64,000 nucleotides of DNA, taken from contig JAGPYM010000007.1 in the NCBI GenBank assembly GCA_020736575.1, positions 1 to 64,000 on the forward strand, in the 5' to 3' direction. Below are positions 24,071-36,463 of this stretch, piece after piece. Below the pieces are notes generated by a model. That model was given only the letters and a program-made list of their open reading frames with translations, was not told the origin of the DNA and made no database searches. The position numbers and the translations under genes were made by a program. This DNA comes from Thelonectria olida (Eukaryota > Ascomycota > Sordariomycetes > Hypocreales > Nectriaceae). The number at the start of each line of letters is the position of its first letter. Position 1 is the stretch's first letter.

Positions 24071-24912
24071 TTAGTTGGATGCCGTCTGCTCCTTGAACCA
24101 CGCTCGAAGCTTGGCCAGAGCAAGACTACGGTGGGAGATCTTGTTCTTTTCCGACTTTTCCATCTCGGCAAACCTAGAGAGAATTAGCATTTTAGTGACA
24201 CGGCTCCAGGAAGGGTTGTGGACCGCACGTTTGGCCCTCATATTCGAAAACCGCGTCCCATCCTAGACGCAAGTAGTCAGTTTCTCACATCAACCTAGGA
24301 TAAGATAACAGGAGAGTCTCACCAAAATCAGGAGGGCCCCGGGCGGGAACAATCTTGCCCTAAACCTGGCGTCAGTTGGAGCTATTTGCACAAGGAAGGA
24401 AGGTGTTACTGGGCAGCGACCTTGGAAAAGGATGACTTCTTTGCCAGGCCCAGCGCAGTAGCCAAAGGTACAAACAGCTTCAGCAGACTTGTCGGTGTAC
24501 GCGGCCAGGAGGTTGTTCAGACCCTCGTGTCCAAGGGAAGTTAAGAACCATTTACTGCAACGGGCCTGTTAGACCTGAAAGAATAGACGAGGTCGTAAAG
24601 GATAGAATAAACATACATGTATGGGCCAGGAAGACCTTTGAGAGCAGTGTAGCAGAGTGCAGTATCCTCGACGAGCACAGGGCCTTGGACCTAATGTTTT
24701 GGTGAGTAAACTCGAGGTCAGAGAGATTGACACCAAGAGAACCCTACGATTTCAGCAGCCCTGCGGCATTTAGACTGCGTGACCTCTTCTAGATTTCCCT
24801 GGCATTCCTCGAGATCGAGGGACTGGCTCTGGACTTGAATCTCAGGTTCAAGAATGGCTTTGACTTCGCGCAACTTGTTGGCGTTACCAGTGATGAAGTT
24901 GACGAGAGCCAT
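24071..24912 (-). CDS. HAM1: inosine triphosphate pyrophosphatase
   Basis: Hydrolyses ITP, dITP and XTP to monophosphates and so keeps deaminated purines out of nucleic acids. The N-terminus [21 protein letters not shown] carries the family TGNANK signature. Later exons supply [23 protein letters not shown], the metal and base-binding region [15 protein letters not shown], and [15 protein letters not shown] near the end. Introns interrupt the frame several times (near 24740, 24610, 24560, 24410, 24320, 24260 and 24220). The protein is about 185-190 residues, normal for Ham1. It is read tail to tail with the C78 peptidase gene and head to tail with FAP7 upstream. Confidence 0.93.
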
Positions 24913-25282
24913 TCTCGAGGATATAGTTTAGAGAGAACAGTTTAATCTTCAAGGTTGGCAATTTCCAAAGCGACGGCTGCTCGGAGAAGAAGATTTGAGT
25001 AGACAAAGAACGACTCTGGGTCGACTCCGCGATGCACATGCAAGATAAACCAAACCCACCGCCAAAAGTGAAATATGCATTTCTCGGGGCACACCAACAC
25101 CGCAGACCGATCGATCACCAGGGAGAATCAACTTACACTGTTCACCCATAATACAGGCTGATGTGTTAGGAAATGTGTCTTTACTTGAAGATTCTCATTT
25201 CCTCTATTTAACCCTCTAGCGAACATAATAACCAGAAATCACTTTTATTTCCCATCCTTCTACGCTCTAGTTATGATGATCA
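24913..25282. other. spacer between HAM1 and FAP7
   Basis: 370 bp holding the HAM1 promoter side and the FAP7 3' flank; A/T-rich near 25160-25260. No gene was recognised. Confidence 0.6.
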
Positions 25283-25932
25283 TTATTCGTTACTCCCATT
25301 ATCCTTCTTCCACTGCGAAACCCACGCCTCAATGCGGTCAACATTAGAATCCATCTCATCCAGGCCATTACTCGTCAGCTCAATGACAATCTCCTCGTCG
25401 AAAGACTCGCGCGCCTCCTGGAGGAGCACCTCCATGATTTCAGAGTCGAGGTTTTCTTGGAGCTTAGACTCGGGGTAGTTTCTACACCAAGGGATGATGA
25501 GGATGAGTTGGTTGCAACCGGGCAGAAATGAAGAACCTACCTCGCCTTCAAACGATCGTAAAGAGTTGATGAGTCGACTCGAAGCACCACGACCAAGTCG
25601 ATCCAGCTGCGAGGAAATAGATCGCAGGCGTGCCAGTCGATGATGCACCCGCCCAGCTTCACATCGTCCTCGATGGCATCAAGAAGCTGACAAAAAGAGA
25701 TTTAGGGTCAGCTACACGGAATCGATGTAATTTTCTCAGTCTCTCTCACCTTATCCTCATCAACGATATAGCTGTGATACTCGTCGCTCCATCCCTCGTG
25801 GCAGTCCTTGTCCTTAACCACCTGGTTCACAGACAAGTGACGCAGTCCCGTCCTTTCGGCCAAAGCCTCACAATGAGTCGTCTTTCCGACGCCGGGCGTG
25901 CCCGTGACGATGACATTTGGAGATTTGCGCAT
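25283..25932 (-). CDS. FAP7: FAP7/AK6-type adenylate kinase-like NTPase
   Basis: A small nuclear ATPase/adenylate kinase of the Fap7 (hCINAP, AK6) family, needed for late 18S rRNA maturation with uS11. MRKSPNVIVTGTPGVGKTTHCEAL gives the start and the P-loop GTPGVGKT. The AMP/lid region shows CIIDWHACDLFPRSWIDLVVVLRV. The C-terminal part runs NYPESKLQENLDSEIMEVLLQEA to WKKDNGSNE. Two introns separate these blocks. I chose the ATG at 25932; the frame extends 49 codons further upstream to 26079, but that segment has no family likeness and would be an unusual extension. The length from 25932 is about 175-180 residues, as expected. Confidence 0.92.
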
Positions 25933-26568
25933 GATGAATTTGCGTAGTGTTGCGAAGCGATGCGATGCGATGCAGTGCAATTTGATCAGCGACTGCAGAG
26001 AATTTGGCGCCTGGGATGCGACTGCCGCCCTTGTGCGCTTGTGCACACCAGTCGCTTTATGCGTGTATCGGGGTGGCACCGGTCGCTTTGGTGAATGTCG
26101 TCCGGAGCGGAGCGGTCCCAGAATCTGTCATCGTCCACCAGAAGACAACTCGACTAACATGACATACACGGAGCCGAGAGGAATACAGTGCGCACCAGGT
26201 GTTGCATCAGTGAAACATTAACAATAAATCGTCCTCTCTCCCTTACACTCTCCAACCCCTTCCTCTCCAAATACATCAATAAGTCTCATCTTACATTAAA
26301 GCCAGCTAAACCTTTTCACTCCCGCTCGCGGCAATGTAGGGGCAGGCGTCTTCTTTGGGGTGTCCTCTTGAATACATGACGGGGCGTTCCAGGTTCGCAT
26401 GATAAATGGCAAGTATATCGCGATCAACTTCCTCCAGATCAGAATTCGACCACGTTGCCATCGGAAAATGTCGACATCAAAAACACCCTGACATATGCGT
26501 TTGCGACCTCTAATTATCCGTTATGTGCAATCGACTTCGACATGCCCGTAGTCCAGCGGAATCATCGT
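25933..26568. other. spacer between FAP7 and MYO2
   Basis: 636 bp containing the FAP7 promoter side and the myosin 3' flank. Short frames carry no motif; no gene seen. Confidence 0.6.
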
Positions 26569-29500
26569 CTACGCCTCAACTCCAACTTCTTCTCTCTCCA
26601 GCTCATCTTGCTCGTCAAACTCTTCGCCGTCCGTGTAGTCCAGCTTCTCCTGCTGAGCGATGGCCTGCGCTGAGACAATCTCAGCCAGTCTCTTCAGGCG
26701 TGGTGTTTGGAGCCCTATGGCATCTTCTGTTAGCAGCGTCAAGCCGGCGGGGTTAGAATGGCACTTACAAGAAGGCGTATACGTCTCGAGAGCGGTAATG
26801 ACTCGGGGGTCGGCAATCTCATATGGACCACTGTCTTCCATGTCCACGGCTTGCAAGAGGAGCACGTCACTCTTCTCCGTCACGCGTGATGCCACCGCCT
26901 TCATAATCTCTCCATTAATCGGTTGTTCGTAGTCAGCAACCAAGTACTGGTTCAGGAGCTTCTGAATTTGGTTGGGGGATAGCCTGGTACAAGTCAGCTT
27001 GGATTGTCGCCAAGTTCAAAACAACGGGAGAACTCACATCCAGCAAATGTCTTGGATAATCTCGATATCATTCAGGGTCGCCTTCTTGAGTTGGAGAAGC
27101 TTGGTAGCTTGCTGTAGAGATGTTAGCAGAGTCACGCACCAGGTCAGAAAGCTCATATACTGACCATGAGATGCTCCAGCTGGAGGGTCCCTTCGGGCAT
27201 GTCGTGGCTCTTGCACCATTCCTCAATGCGCGTGATGTTGTAGTTGATCTGAAGACCTCGCTTCCACGAGAGGAAATTTCGTCGCATCAGCAGGTCGTTG
27301 AACGCCGTCACACCAACGAGGCGCAAGAGTTCGGTGATGGTCTGAGTAATGATGGAGTCCTCCAAATAGTAGGCCTTCATCGCCCGGAAGACGCTGTTTA
27401 GCAGGCTCAGCAAGTTGTCCATGCTGAAGGCTGGCGCCGAGTTGGACTGTAGGAGTTTGCCCAGGAACCGGCTGCTCTCGTTGGTAACGAAGCCAGGTAG
27501 CGACTGGGACTCGATGATGGCAGGGATGATCATCTTGTGCAACTTCTTCTTCAACACCTTCATCCATGTATGGTAGATGTTGAACTCAAGACTCTCAAGA
27601 TCATGCTTGACGATCTCCAAAAGACGATCGTACTCATAGTTGTCCGACTTCTGCGCCTCGTACCAGTCCTCGGCAAGGAAGACAAACGAGAGCATCTCGT
27701 GGACGTTGGACAGCCAGAAGGCTCCGGGGTTGATGGCCTCGTCGCCGTCATGCTGCATGACTTCTTGCTGGATCGACTGCATCACATTCGCCAAGAAACG
27801 CTCCGACTCCTTGACAAAACCATTATTCCACATTTCGGAAGTGACCAGGTTAATGAGGTATGAGGGGAACAGAACTTCCTTGTCTGAGGGAGGGGGGGTC
27901 GTGTTGGGTGACGGGATCTTGAGGTTCCTAATCAGACCCATGGTCACCTCCTCGTTCAAACCATCCTCGTCAGCAAGGAGACCCTCAAGCTCCATCTCGA
28001 TGTTATCGACACCGGGAATAAAGGTCGTTCCAGAGAGGTTCTGGCGATGGGCTGTGCTGGTAACTGCCATGGAGACGGGCCGAGGGTTGTAGGCACCGCT
28101 GAAGCGATCCACCGCGGAGGGCTCGGCCCCAGCACTGCGGCGCTTCGGCTTCTTCGCAGAGACGAGGTTGATGAGGCCGGTGGCCGCCGGTATCACCGCC
28201 GAGGTGCCATTCGCCAGCTCTCCGTTGACGGGTGCGTTCCTTCGCGCCAGCTCAAGAGCGTCACGCAGAGAGTCAAGTTCTTGCCTCAAGCTCATGTTGT
28301 CCTTCTCGTGCTGTGTGCTAGTTCTCTTTGCCGTCTCCAGTTCTGTGTTGGTAGTGCGGAGAGAGTCCCTGAGCTCCCTCTCTTCCTCCTGCATCCTCTT
28401 TATGTTGGCTGTTGACTCATCAAAGGCAACCTGAAGCTTCTTCATCTCATCCTCCATTACCTGAAGTCGGGCAACGGCAATACCTGCCTGATTGGCCTCG
28501 GTCTGCAACTCCTTGGTTCGGGCCTCTAGGGCATTGTGGCGGTTCTTCCAAGCCTTGATCTGCCCCTCATAGTTCTCAACCTGGGACACCAAGGTCTTGT
28601 TCTGCGCCTTCATGGATCCCAAGGACTGCGTCAGTTCGACGACCTTGTTTTCAAGCTTGTACGAGATCTGCTTCAGATCACGAGCCTCCTCTCGGACCTT
28701 CTTATACTCCTTGCGGGCCTTTCTACCTCGCCACAAGCTTTGGATAAGCACCACCTTCTTGCGGTATTGTCGCCAAGCCCGCAGCTGTCGTCGTGACCTC
28801 CATACTCTCTGGATCAATAGAGCAGCATTGCCAAGGCGTGTCTCCATGATGTTCTTCCTACGCAAGTATCCCTTGGCTGCCGACTCGAACAGAACCATGT
28901 CCTTGCGGATGCGCAAAAAGGTCTTGCGCTGCTTCTGGCCACGCCAGACACGCTGAATGGTAGTAGCTGCCTTGATCGTCCGCAGCTCCAAGGCCGCCTT
29001 TCTCGCCTTCCAGGCTCTGATGGCCGACTGGGTCAGGATGATAGCCTCGCGAGCCTCAAGGTAACGATGTCGGTAGTACTTGGCCCTGAGGTTCTTCTGG
29101 ATCATGATGGCACAGTCGTTGAGGCGGTTAGTTCGGAGGTTCTCCAGGAAGGCCAGCATGCCAGCTCGGAAGAAGATCTTGGAAAGACCGAGCTGGTACT
29201 TGTCCAATCCTTTGCCGGTACTGGTCCCCAGCGCCTTCTTCAAGATAGCATCGGCCATGTCACGAATCTCTGAGGTCCATTGGCTCGAGGGCACTAGCAT
29301 GTAGTACCGTAGAGCGAACTCTTCATATGTCCAACGAGTAGGGTAGCCCGCAGTGCTAATGCGGACAGTCTCGAGGACACCACAAGCACGGAGCTGGCTG
29401 AGAACCATGGGGCCCTCAAACTTCCACGCCTCCTTTGCCTCATTAGGCTTTATACAACGGATGTAGTGCACGTCGGTATTGTTAATGGTGCTCATCAGCT

Positions 29501-31677
29501 CAATCAAAGAAGAGCGGAAGATACCACCGAGAGTGGGCTTTCGGTTGACAGCCACGCCGATCTTCCTACCACCGGCGGGCCTGACAGCATTTGAAGAAGA
29601 GGAGGCGACGTCCTTCTCTCGCACAGCCGAGGCAGCAGCCAAAACCGACTTGAGGAACTCGTTGGTGGTGGCGCGCAGGACAGCCATGTGCTCATCAGGG
29701 ACAGTGTCACGGTTCTTTTCAATGAAGCCCTCCGATTCATAGGTGACGTCGACGGCATAATGGCAGACTGTGAAGGCAGACTTGCCAAATCGTGGCTTCT
29801 TGTAAAACTTGTGCTTGTCGGTGGAAAAGTTGTGGTGCAACTTGGTCACGAACTGCTCATCTGAACCCATGGGAAGTCGAGACTCTTCGTCCAAGAGGGA
29901 GAGGATACCCATCCTGCCCTCGATCAGATCAATACAAGGCTGGTTATCAGAGAAGTCGATGAAGGTCCAGTCGATCTGTTCCCTAAGGTACTCTTCCTGC
30001 TCGAGCTTGAAGACATGCTGGTTGAATTCTTGCTGAAGCTTCTCATTGGCGTAGTTGATACAGAACTGCTCGAAGGAGTTCTTCGCAAAATGCTCGAAGC
30101 CATAGATATCCAAGACACCGATAAAAGAAACCACGCGACTCAAAACCTCCTCAGCGGCCAGACTGTGGTTGATAATGTCGACGAGCCAATCGAACAAGCT
30201 TGAGTAGATAAACTTGGCCACAGAGTCACGGACGACAACGGCCTGAGCCTGGCTCAGGTTGGAAGTGATCTTCTCTCCACGGGTAATGAGCTGCTTCTTC
30301 ACAATCCACCTGGAGAACTCGGCGGCGTTAACACCGAGAATGGCGCAAGCTTTCTCCAAGGAGGGCTCTGTAGGTGCCAGAACACTATCGTTTCGCGATG
30401 CGGTGATCTTGACATTGCCCAAGTGCAGAAGACCAGCCAGTAGCTTGAAGATTTCAGACTGCTGAGCTTCTGAAACTCCAATCGTTCCCAGAGACTTCTT
30501 TGTTGCTTCGAATTCAGCCTTGTCATCCACACCATCGATGGTCGGGCAGTTTCCTTGGTTCAAATATTCGTATTGCTCGATGGGGAGGATGCTAAGCTCC
30601 TGGCGTTCCTTATCAGAAGCGCCAGCAACGAGTTGGTAGAAAATGTGGTAATTTCGCTCCTTGAGGGGTTGGAAGACCAGACGTGATCGTTCCAGAAGGT
30701 ATGTGCGGATCTTGGCACCAATAATGTTGGTCTTGTCGTCAAACATAATCTCAATGTACTTTCCGAATCGTGAAGAATTGTCGTTTCTCGTCGTCTTAGC
30801 GTTACCGAACGCTTCCATGATAGGGTTGGTCGCCAGGATCTGCTCTTCGGTCTCACTCATTGCTTCACCACGCTTGGAGCGTGAGCCCGGGTTGTCGGGA
30901 GCCTCTCTTGTGGCAAAGTATCGCATAATGTACTTGGCACTGACGGTCTTTCCAGCACCGGACTCGCCAGACACCACAATGGTCTGGTTCTTGGTATCTC
31001 GAATCATATCCCTAGCATGATAGTCAGCACAAAGTATGGCAAGTAAAGAGGAGCCAAGGGAATGACGTACATGAAGGCCTCTTCTGCGATGGCGAAAAGA
31101 TGGGGTGCCTGGGTTGCTCTCTGCTTGCCAGCATATACTTGCACCATGCCAGGAACGTAGAGGGAATCAACTCGAGCGAAGGGGTTTGTCGCAATAAGGA
31201 CGATACCACTGTAGGTGTAAATCTCTTTTTGGAGGTATCGTAGTCGAATCGCTTGCAAGACTGGGAGAAGGGTGTCAGCACAGGCATGATTGCAACGCTC
31301 AGCTACACTTTGCATGTGCTAAGCTGGCAGAAGGCGAACATACCAGCTGGCTCGTTCAGATGGGACAAGTTTGTGAGATCGTCGCTGGCTTCGAGGATAG
31401 TCGGGTTCATGAGGGGAGGCAGGGCGGGATGAGAACCGCTCTGCAACCCCTCGACGGTGACCTCGATGGTCTTGGTCTACACAGGCAGGGTCGGGTCAGA
31501 TAAGAGTGCAACCATGGCGGTTGCGAAGTTCTGGGTACTCACAGTGCCATTTTCGAGCTGGAATTCGAGCTTGACTTTGGTACCATCGACAGTCTTGTTA
31601 ACCAGCTCAGAGGCTACCCAGCCCTCAGCAGCATCGGGCTGCCAAGCTCGAGTGCCGACATCGTAAGTCGATGCCAT
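26569..31677 (-). CDS. MYO2: class V myosin heavy chain
   Basis: Actin motor that carries vesicles and organelles to the hyphal tip. The protein is about 1,570-1,600 residues in several exons. After a short N-terminal SH3-like region (MASTYDVGTRAWQPD) the motor domain shows the P-loop GESGAGKT, switch I NDNSSRFGKY, switch II DIYGFEHF and the actin-site region YIRCIKPNEAKEAWKFEG. About six IQ repeats follow (for example IQRVWRGQKQRK, IQSLWRGRKARKEY) for calmodulin-type light chains. Next come a short coiled coil and a globular tail with the DIL domain (WNNGFVKESERFLANVMQ through WCKSHDMPEGTLQLEHLM). An intron near the C-terminus splits YTPSWLQTPRLKRLAEIV. It is distinct from the class I myosin of filamentous fungi, which has a TH1/SH3 tail. 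All motor signatures are intact. Confidence 0.95.
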
Positions 31678-34647
31678 GGAGGCTGCGATACGGCCGGGAG
31701 GCGCGCGGGATCGGAGACGAAAAAGGGTACGGACTACAAGAAAACGGCGGCGGGACTAGGGGGCGGAGAACGAGACTGGACGGTGGGAGGCATTCATAAG
31801 CTGGCGGTGTGATGGCTCGAATGGATCGAAAGGAAAGCCAGCCACGGGAAAAGTGAGATCGAAGGGGTGAAAGATGCAAGATTCGTGACGGTCGTCGAGA
31901 AAAGCAGCGTTAACTTTTGGTGAAGCTGACCACAACCACCTTTTTCGGCTCGGGCTTGGTTGCGCAGCGGTCGACTCTCAGCGTCGATCGGTGTGGGATT
32001 CGCGGGGGGAGAGAAAAGGCTATCGGCGGTCGTTGGAGGGCCGTTGTCAAAGCAGAGAAGTCGTGAACCCTTTTCCGACTCTATCGGTAAGGAGAGAGAA
32101 AGAGAAGAGGAGCTCGCCACCAACAACAACAAGGGGTTCGAGCCAGAAAGTCGCACAAGCAAATTGAACAGCTGGAAGAGATGCCAGGATGCACGATGGG
32201 ACACAGTGATGCCAGCACGCGTTTTGCTCCTGATTCAAGGGTCAAGGACACCTCAGGTACTTTGCAGGACCACACGCACGGGGCACCGGGGGCATGAGGA
32301 AGAGGAACAGGGGAACTAAGGGTTTGCTAGGGATGAAGGTACATGGGGCTGAAACACGGGTATCTGCATCACCTATTTCCCTCCCATCGAAGCGTCCCGA
32401 GATACAATCCTCGCCCCTCCACTATACCTCCCACACTATCGCAATCGACCTTCGAGACCCAACCTCCCGCAGCTCCCACAAGATGCTGCACTGGCCAGAG
32501 CGGGATTAGGGGCTCTGGGGCCACTACGGGACCATGGAACAACTACTGCGCGGGCCAATGAGGGGTCAAGCCATGGGCGTTGGCTGGTGTTCCAGTGCCA
32601 AATGGCAAGACAAGCCGTCTCCGGCTTCCATTTCTCCAATGGAACATGTCCAAGGATACAGTTGGGACTCAAGTCCAGTCGACACTGTGCTGTAATGACC
32701 TGCGTTGTGCGAAGTGCAGCGGTGGAAGCGAGGTGACGATGCCCTGGATAGGTATTCAGCATCTTCACCGCCCATACATTCATCGCACGGAGTAGAGCCA
32801 AACCGGAAAACCTGCATGCGGGACAATGGCAAAACTTAGGTGGTGTAGAACAATTAAAGGGGGGACGGCCCGAAACTCGTTGTGCCTGCTAGCCTCGTTG
32901 AGCATGTGCGTTACGTAGAGTACGCAGCGACAAAAATGCTCCGGATAGGCGGTCAGCACAATGTTGTGCGCATGCACGGTAGCGTGTTACTGTACTTACC
33001 TAGGTATCTGCAAAAGTATTCCGGGAGTGAGAGAAAAGAAAACATGGGAAAAGAAAACACCCAATGATTATTCTTGTCAATGCCCCCTATTGCTGATGTT
33101 ACTCGGTCCTGGCGTTTTCCGGGCTGTGAGCATGGTCTCCCTTTGACAGCAATCAATTTGCATTGCAGCAATCGTTGGACTAAGACGTTGCTGCATACGA
33201 TGCGTAGACTGGAAGCAGTAACTAATCGGCGGGGAAAGCCGACTGTCGGTGACATTCCTTGGGAACCTCCCAAGCAGCAGACCTGGTATCCCTTTCACGG
33301 ATGGAAGCCCGTGGAATCATCACAATGGCTAACGTGCGAAATGAGGGCTTGCCAGGGGTGACAGTTGCTCTATGGCATGCTCTATGGAGATGAGATGTGC
33401 AGATGGGAGAGACCTGGGCGTTTTTCAAGTATTCCCCCGTACCTCTAGAATATTCAAGTGGCTCCATCCCAGTCAGCCAGCCATGAAACCCACCAAATAT
33501 CCAGCCCAGCCCGTCCCGGTCCAACTCGGTCGGCAGCAAGTCTTAGAAGCAAACATATAGGATAGAGGCCCGTGATGCTTTCGCGGAGTGTTGTCATGGC
33601 ACCAGAAGAAGAGAAGAGCTTCTTGGGCTCTAACTCCCACCACGAGTACAAACAACTGCTCCCTCCAACCAAGGAGTCGGGTGGCTTTGCATCCCATCCC
33701 ACCAACGCCTCATGCGTCCAATGCTCAGCTTCGTTGAGCTCTCCCTCCCTCTTCCTCCTCCCATTGGACATCCCTTCTTTGTCCTCCCTCTTAAATCCCG
33801 ATGCGCTTCCGATTCCCCCAACTTCCACCTCGCCCCTGACGTCAAGTCCGATTCGCCTGCATGTCGAGACGCACATACCGGCTGAGGACCCTGCGCTATC
33901 TCTCACCAACCACTGGCACGCAGTTCGGCATCCGTGGTTGTGCTTCGTGCTGCCTCCGAGGTGCTGTCCGGGCAGTTTCGCCGTGCTTCACGGGGCCCTT
34001 CGGATGCTGGCCGTCGTCGGACATGCAATTTGTACCACATCAGGTAAAAGTTGACTATCGGAGCTCGGGATTGGATCAATCTTCTCGGACCTCTGTTACG
34101 AGTGCCCACCTTTTCGGACATTCAACAAAAAACGAATCCATATAAATATCTCGATGCGTTGAAGCATCCTCTCGCCCGTTGCGAGTTTTCGTTGAGTTCC
34201 ATGCAAAATGTCCTTCCCGCCATATGTACAGTGTATGTGCTTGGCACCAGCCTCAAAGCACACCAGCCCCTGGAATTCCACCTTTTTAGCATCTGGCACT
34301 GTGCCAGTTCCCCGTCCTCCGAGGCCCGTGGTCCGTCTACCCTTGTTTGGGGCTCAACGACACAGAGCAAGGACATCCAACCACCGCCCCCAGACTGACG
34401 AGTCGAACCCTGGCCATGACACTTACACCGTCTTTACAGTGGCATGTCGCAAACAAATCAGGGCCTCGTCTATTCGAGCCCGGCCTCCTCTCAGAGCAAG
34501 CTTCCCAAATCTTCATTCGTTGGTTTTGAAGGAGCCGCTTCGGATTGGGTCAGCGCATTCAACATGTGTTGTCCACCCTCGCGCCCTCGTTTATTCCCCT
34601 ATCATCCGTCGTCTGACACGGCCGGTCGTGAGGGTTCGATCTCGCTC
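31678..34647. other. long gene-free gap between MYO2 and SER3
   Basis: Almost 3 kb without a recognisable gene. The first 350 bases are CT-rich on the minus strand and fit a MYO2 5' leader. Overlapping frames on both strands near 33450-34060 (up to 160 codons) and 34200-34650 (147 codons) lack domains and show no convincing exon chain. A TACCTAGGTA palindrome lies at 32997-33006. It could hold a long untranslated region, a noncoding RNA or a lineage-specific gene. Confidence 0.5.
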
Positions 34648-36463
34648 TTAGTAGAGGACTCGGGTCATGATACGCGCTGCAAGGTTTCTGCATTAGCTTC
34701 TGGAAAATTTCTTGTTTACTTCACTTCACTTACAGCTCAGTGACTCAAGGCTCTCCTTGATGTCCTTGATTTGCTCATACTTCACGCTGCTGATGTCAGC
34801 CATCAAGTAGGCCACCTATTCGGTCTTGGTCAGCTTGGTCATTTTTGTGCGCCAGTGGAGTTCATACATCGCCTCTGCTGTCACTGATTTGCTTGTCGAC
34901 GTTGTGGTCACCAAGGATCTCGTTGACTATGTATCGAACGTCAGTCAAAGGGCACTCTTCATATCAGGTTGTGTGTCATCCTTACCCTTTCGGAGCACAC
35001 CGGGAACGTTGCGGTGGATGTAGATGACACGAGCATGCTCGGGCTCGTCCAGGGTCAGAGATCGCATCTGCACCTCGGGCAGGTTGACACTGCCCAGAGT
35101 GATACCCTGGTTGATGTATCGCACCAGGGCCTCGCTAACTATAAGCGGAGTCAGTCAGTATGTCGCCCAAAACATTCAGTCTTTCGAAAGCCACCTACCC
35201 TCGATACCAATAGCACGCTGGGCCTCCTCAGTGCTTCCACCAATGTGGGGGGTCATGATAAGGTTGCTCAAGCTTCTCAACTCATCGCCCCAAGTGTTGA
35301 GGCTGGCGTTGAAGTAGTCGCCGTTGGCCGCGGGCTCGTTAGGGAAAACATCGAGGGCAGCGCCGGCAACCTTGCCAGAGCGAGAGGCCTTGATCAGAGC
35401 GGGAATGTCGACAACGCTACCACGACTGGCGTTGATGAGATAGGAACCGGTCTTCATACGATCGAATTGGGCAGTCGACATCATGTCGCGAGTCTCGGGC
35501 AGGTCGGGCACGTGGAGGGTAACAAAGTCACTCTCTTCGAGGAGAGCCTCGAGGGTGGGGACTTGATGGGCGGTTCCCAGGGCCATGAGGGTGACGACAT
35601 CGTAGTAGATGACGTTCATTCCCATAGCTTCGGCAAGGACGGAAAGCTGCGAACCAATGTGGCCATAGCCGACAATTCCTGCAATCGCATCAATGTCAGC
35701 GAATGGATTATATGCTACAAAAACAGTTGGGTGCAAGCGTACCCAAAGTCTTGCCACGAATCTCCCAGCACTTGGAGCTGACCTTGTTCCAGGTGCCCCG
35801 GTGCATCTCGTTGGATCGGTCGCCAAGTTGGCGAGCGAGAGTAATAATCTCAGCAATGACGAGCTCGGCGACACTACGGGAGTTGGCGAAGGGGGAGTTG
35901 AAAACGGCGATACCATGCTGGGCGGCGAAGTCGAGGTCGACCTGGTTGGTGCCGATGCAGAAGCAGCCGATGACGAGAAGGTTCTTGGCCTCGCGGAGGA
36001 CACGGTCAGTGAGCTTGGTCTTGGAGCGAATGCCGATGACGTGAATATCGCTAGAAACGAGCGAAAGGGTGTCAGCATGCGCAGCAAGATATTTTGGCTA
36101 TGACGACGGCGACGAGAAAAAATCTTGGCGGGGCACTTTTATGCAAACGTACCGGATCTTCTCAATGAGCTGGTCCTCTGGCAGCGAGGTCTTGAGAGCC
36201 TCGACCTGGTAGCCTTGCTTCTTCAGAATTTCTTGTCCGCCGACGTTGACATTCTCTAGCAACAGGATCTTGATGTCCTGGGTGTTGAAGGGCTTGAGAG
36301 CCTTGGCGATACTGCGGCGAGGGAGGGCACCACCCCAGCTGCTGGGCGGGGAGTGGAATGTGGCAGTGGGCGAGACAGAGAGGTTCTGGCCCCAGCTGTT
36401 GGCAACGGCATGCTGGAGAGAAGCCGCGAGGGTTGAAGGGGTGATATCTTGGGCGGGAGACAT
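34648..36463 (-). CDS. SER3: D-3-phosphoglycerate dehydrogenase with ACT domain
   Basis: First step of serine synthesis from 3-phosphoglycerate. It starts MSPAQDITPSTL (36463), with a roughly 50-residue fungal leader before KALKPFNTQDIKILLLENV. The catalytic and NAD-binding parts follow: DIHVIGIRSKTKLTD, the Rossmann loop GIVGYGHIGSQLSVLAE, INASRGSVVD (Arg) and TPHIGGSTEEAQ (catalytic His). A C-terminal ACT domain (NVPGVLRKVNEILGDHNV, AYLMADIS) is the serine-feedback site in this family. The last exon is only 29 nt (34676-34648, ending RIMTRVLY). Without it the frame reads into a false stop at 34721. The joined ending matches the family's usual (S)SRIxTRxLY terminus. Confidence 0.93.

Noticed and set aside
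25933..26079. Extended N-terminus for FAP7
   Set aside because: The frame is open, but the added residues have no family likeness and the P-loop protein normally starts a few residues before VIVTG.
30661..31020. Long plus-strand frames opposite MYO2
   Set aside because: They are antisense shadows of strongly coding myosin exons.
33572..34054. A 160-codon frame in the MYO2-SER3 gap
   Set aside because: The opposite strand is equally open, the product is Ser/Pro-rich with no motif, and no supporting splice chain was found.
34631..34645. A GGTTCGA stretch resembling a tRNA B box
   Set aside because: No cloverleaf, A box or acceptor stem could be built around it, and it lies at the SER3 3' end.
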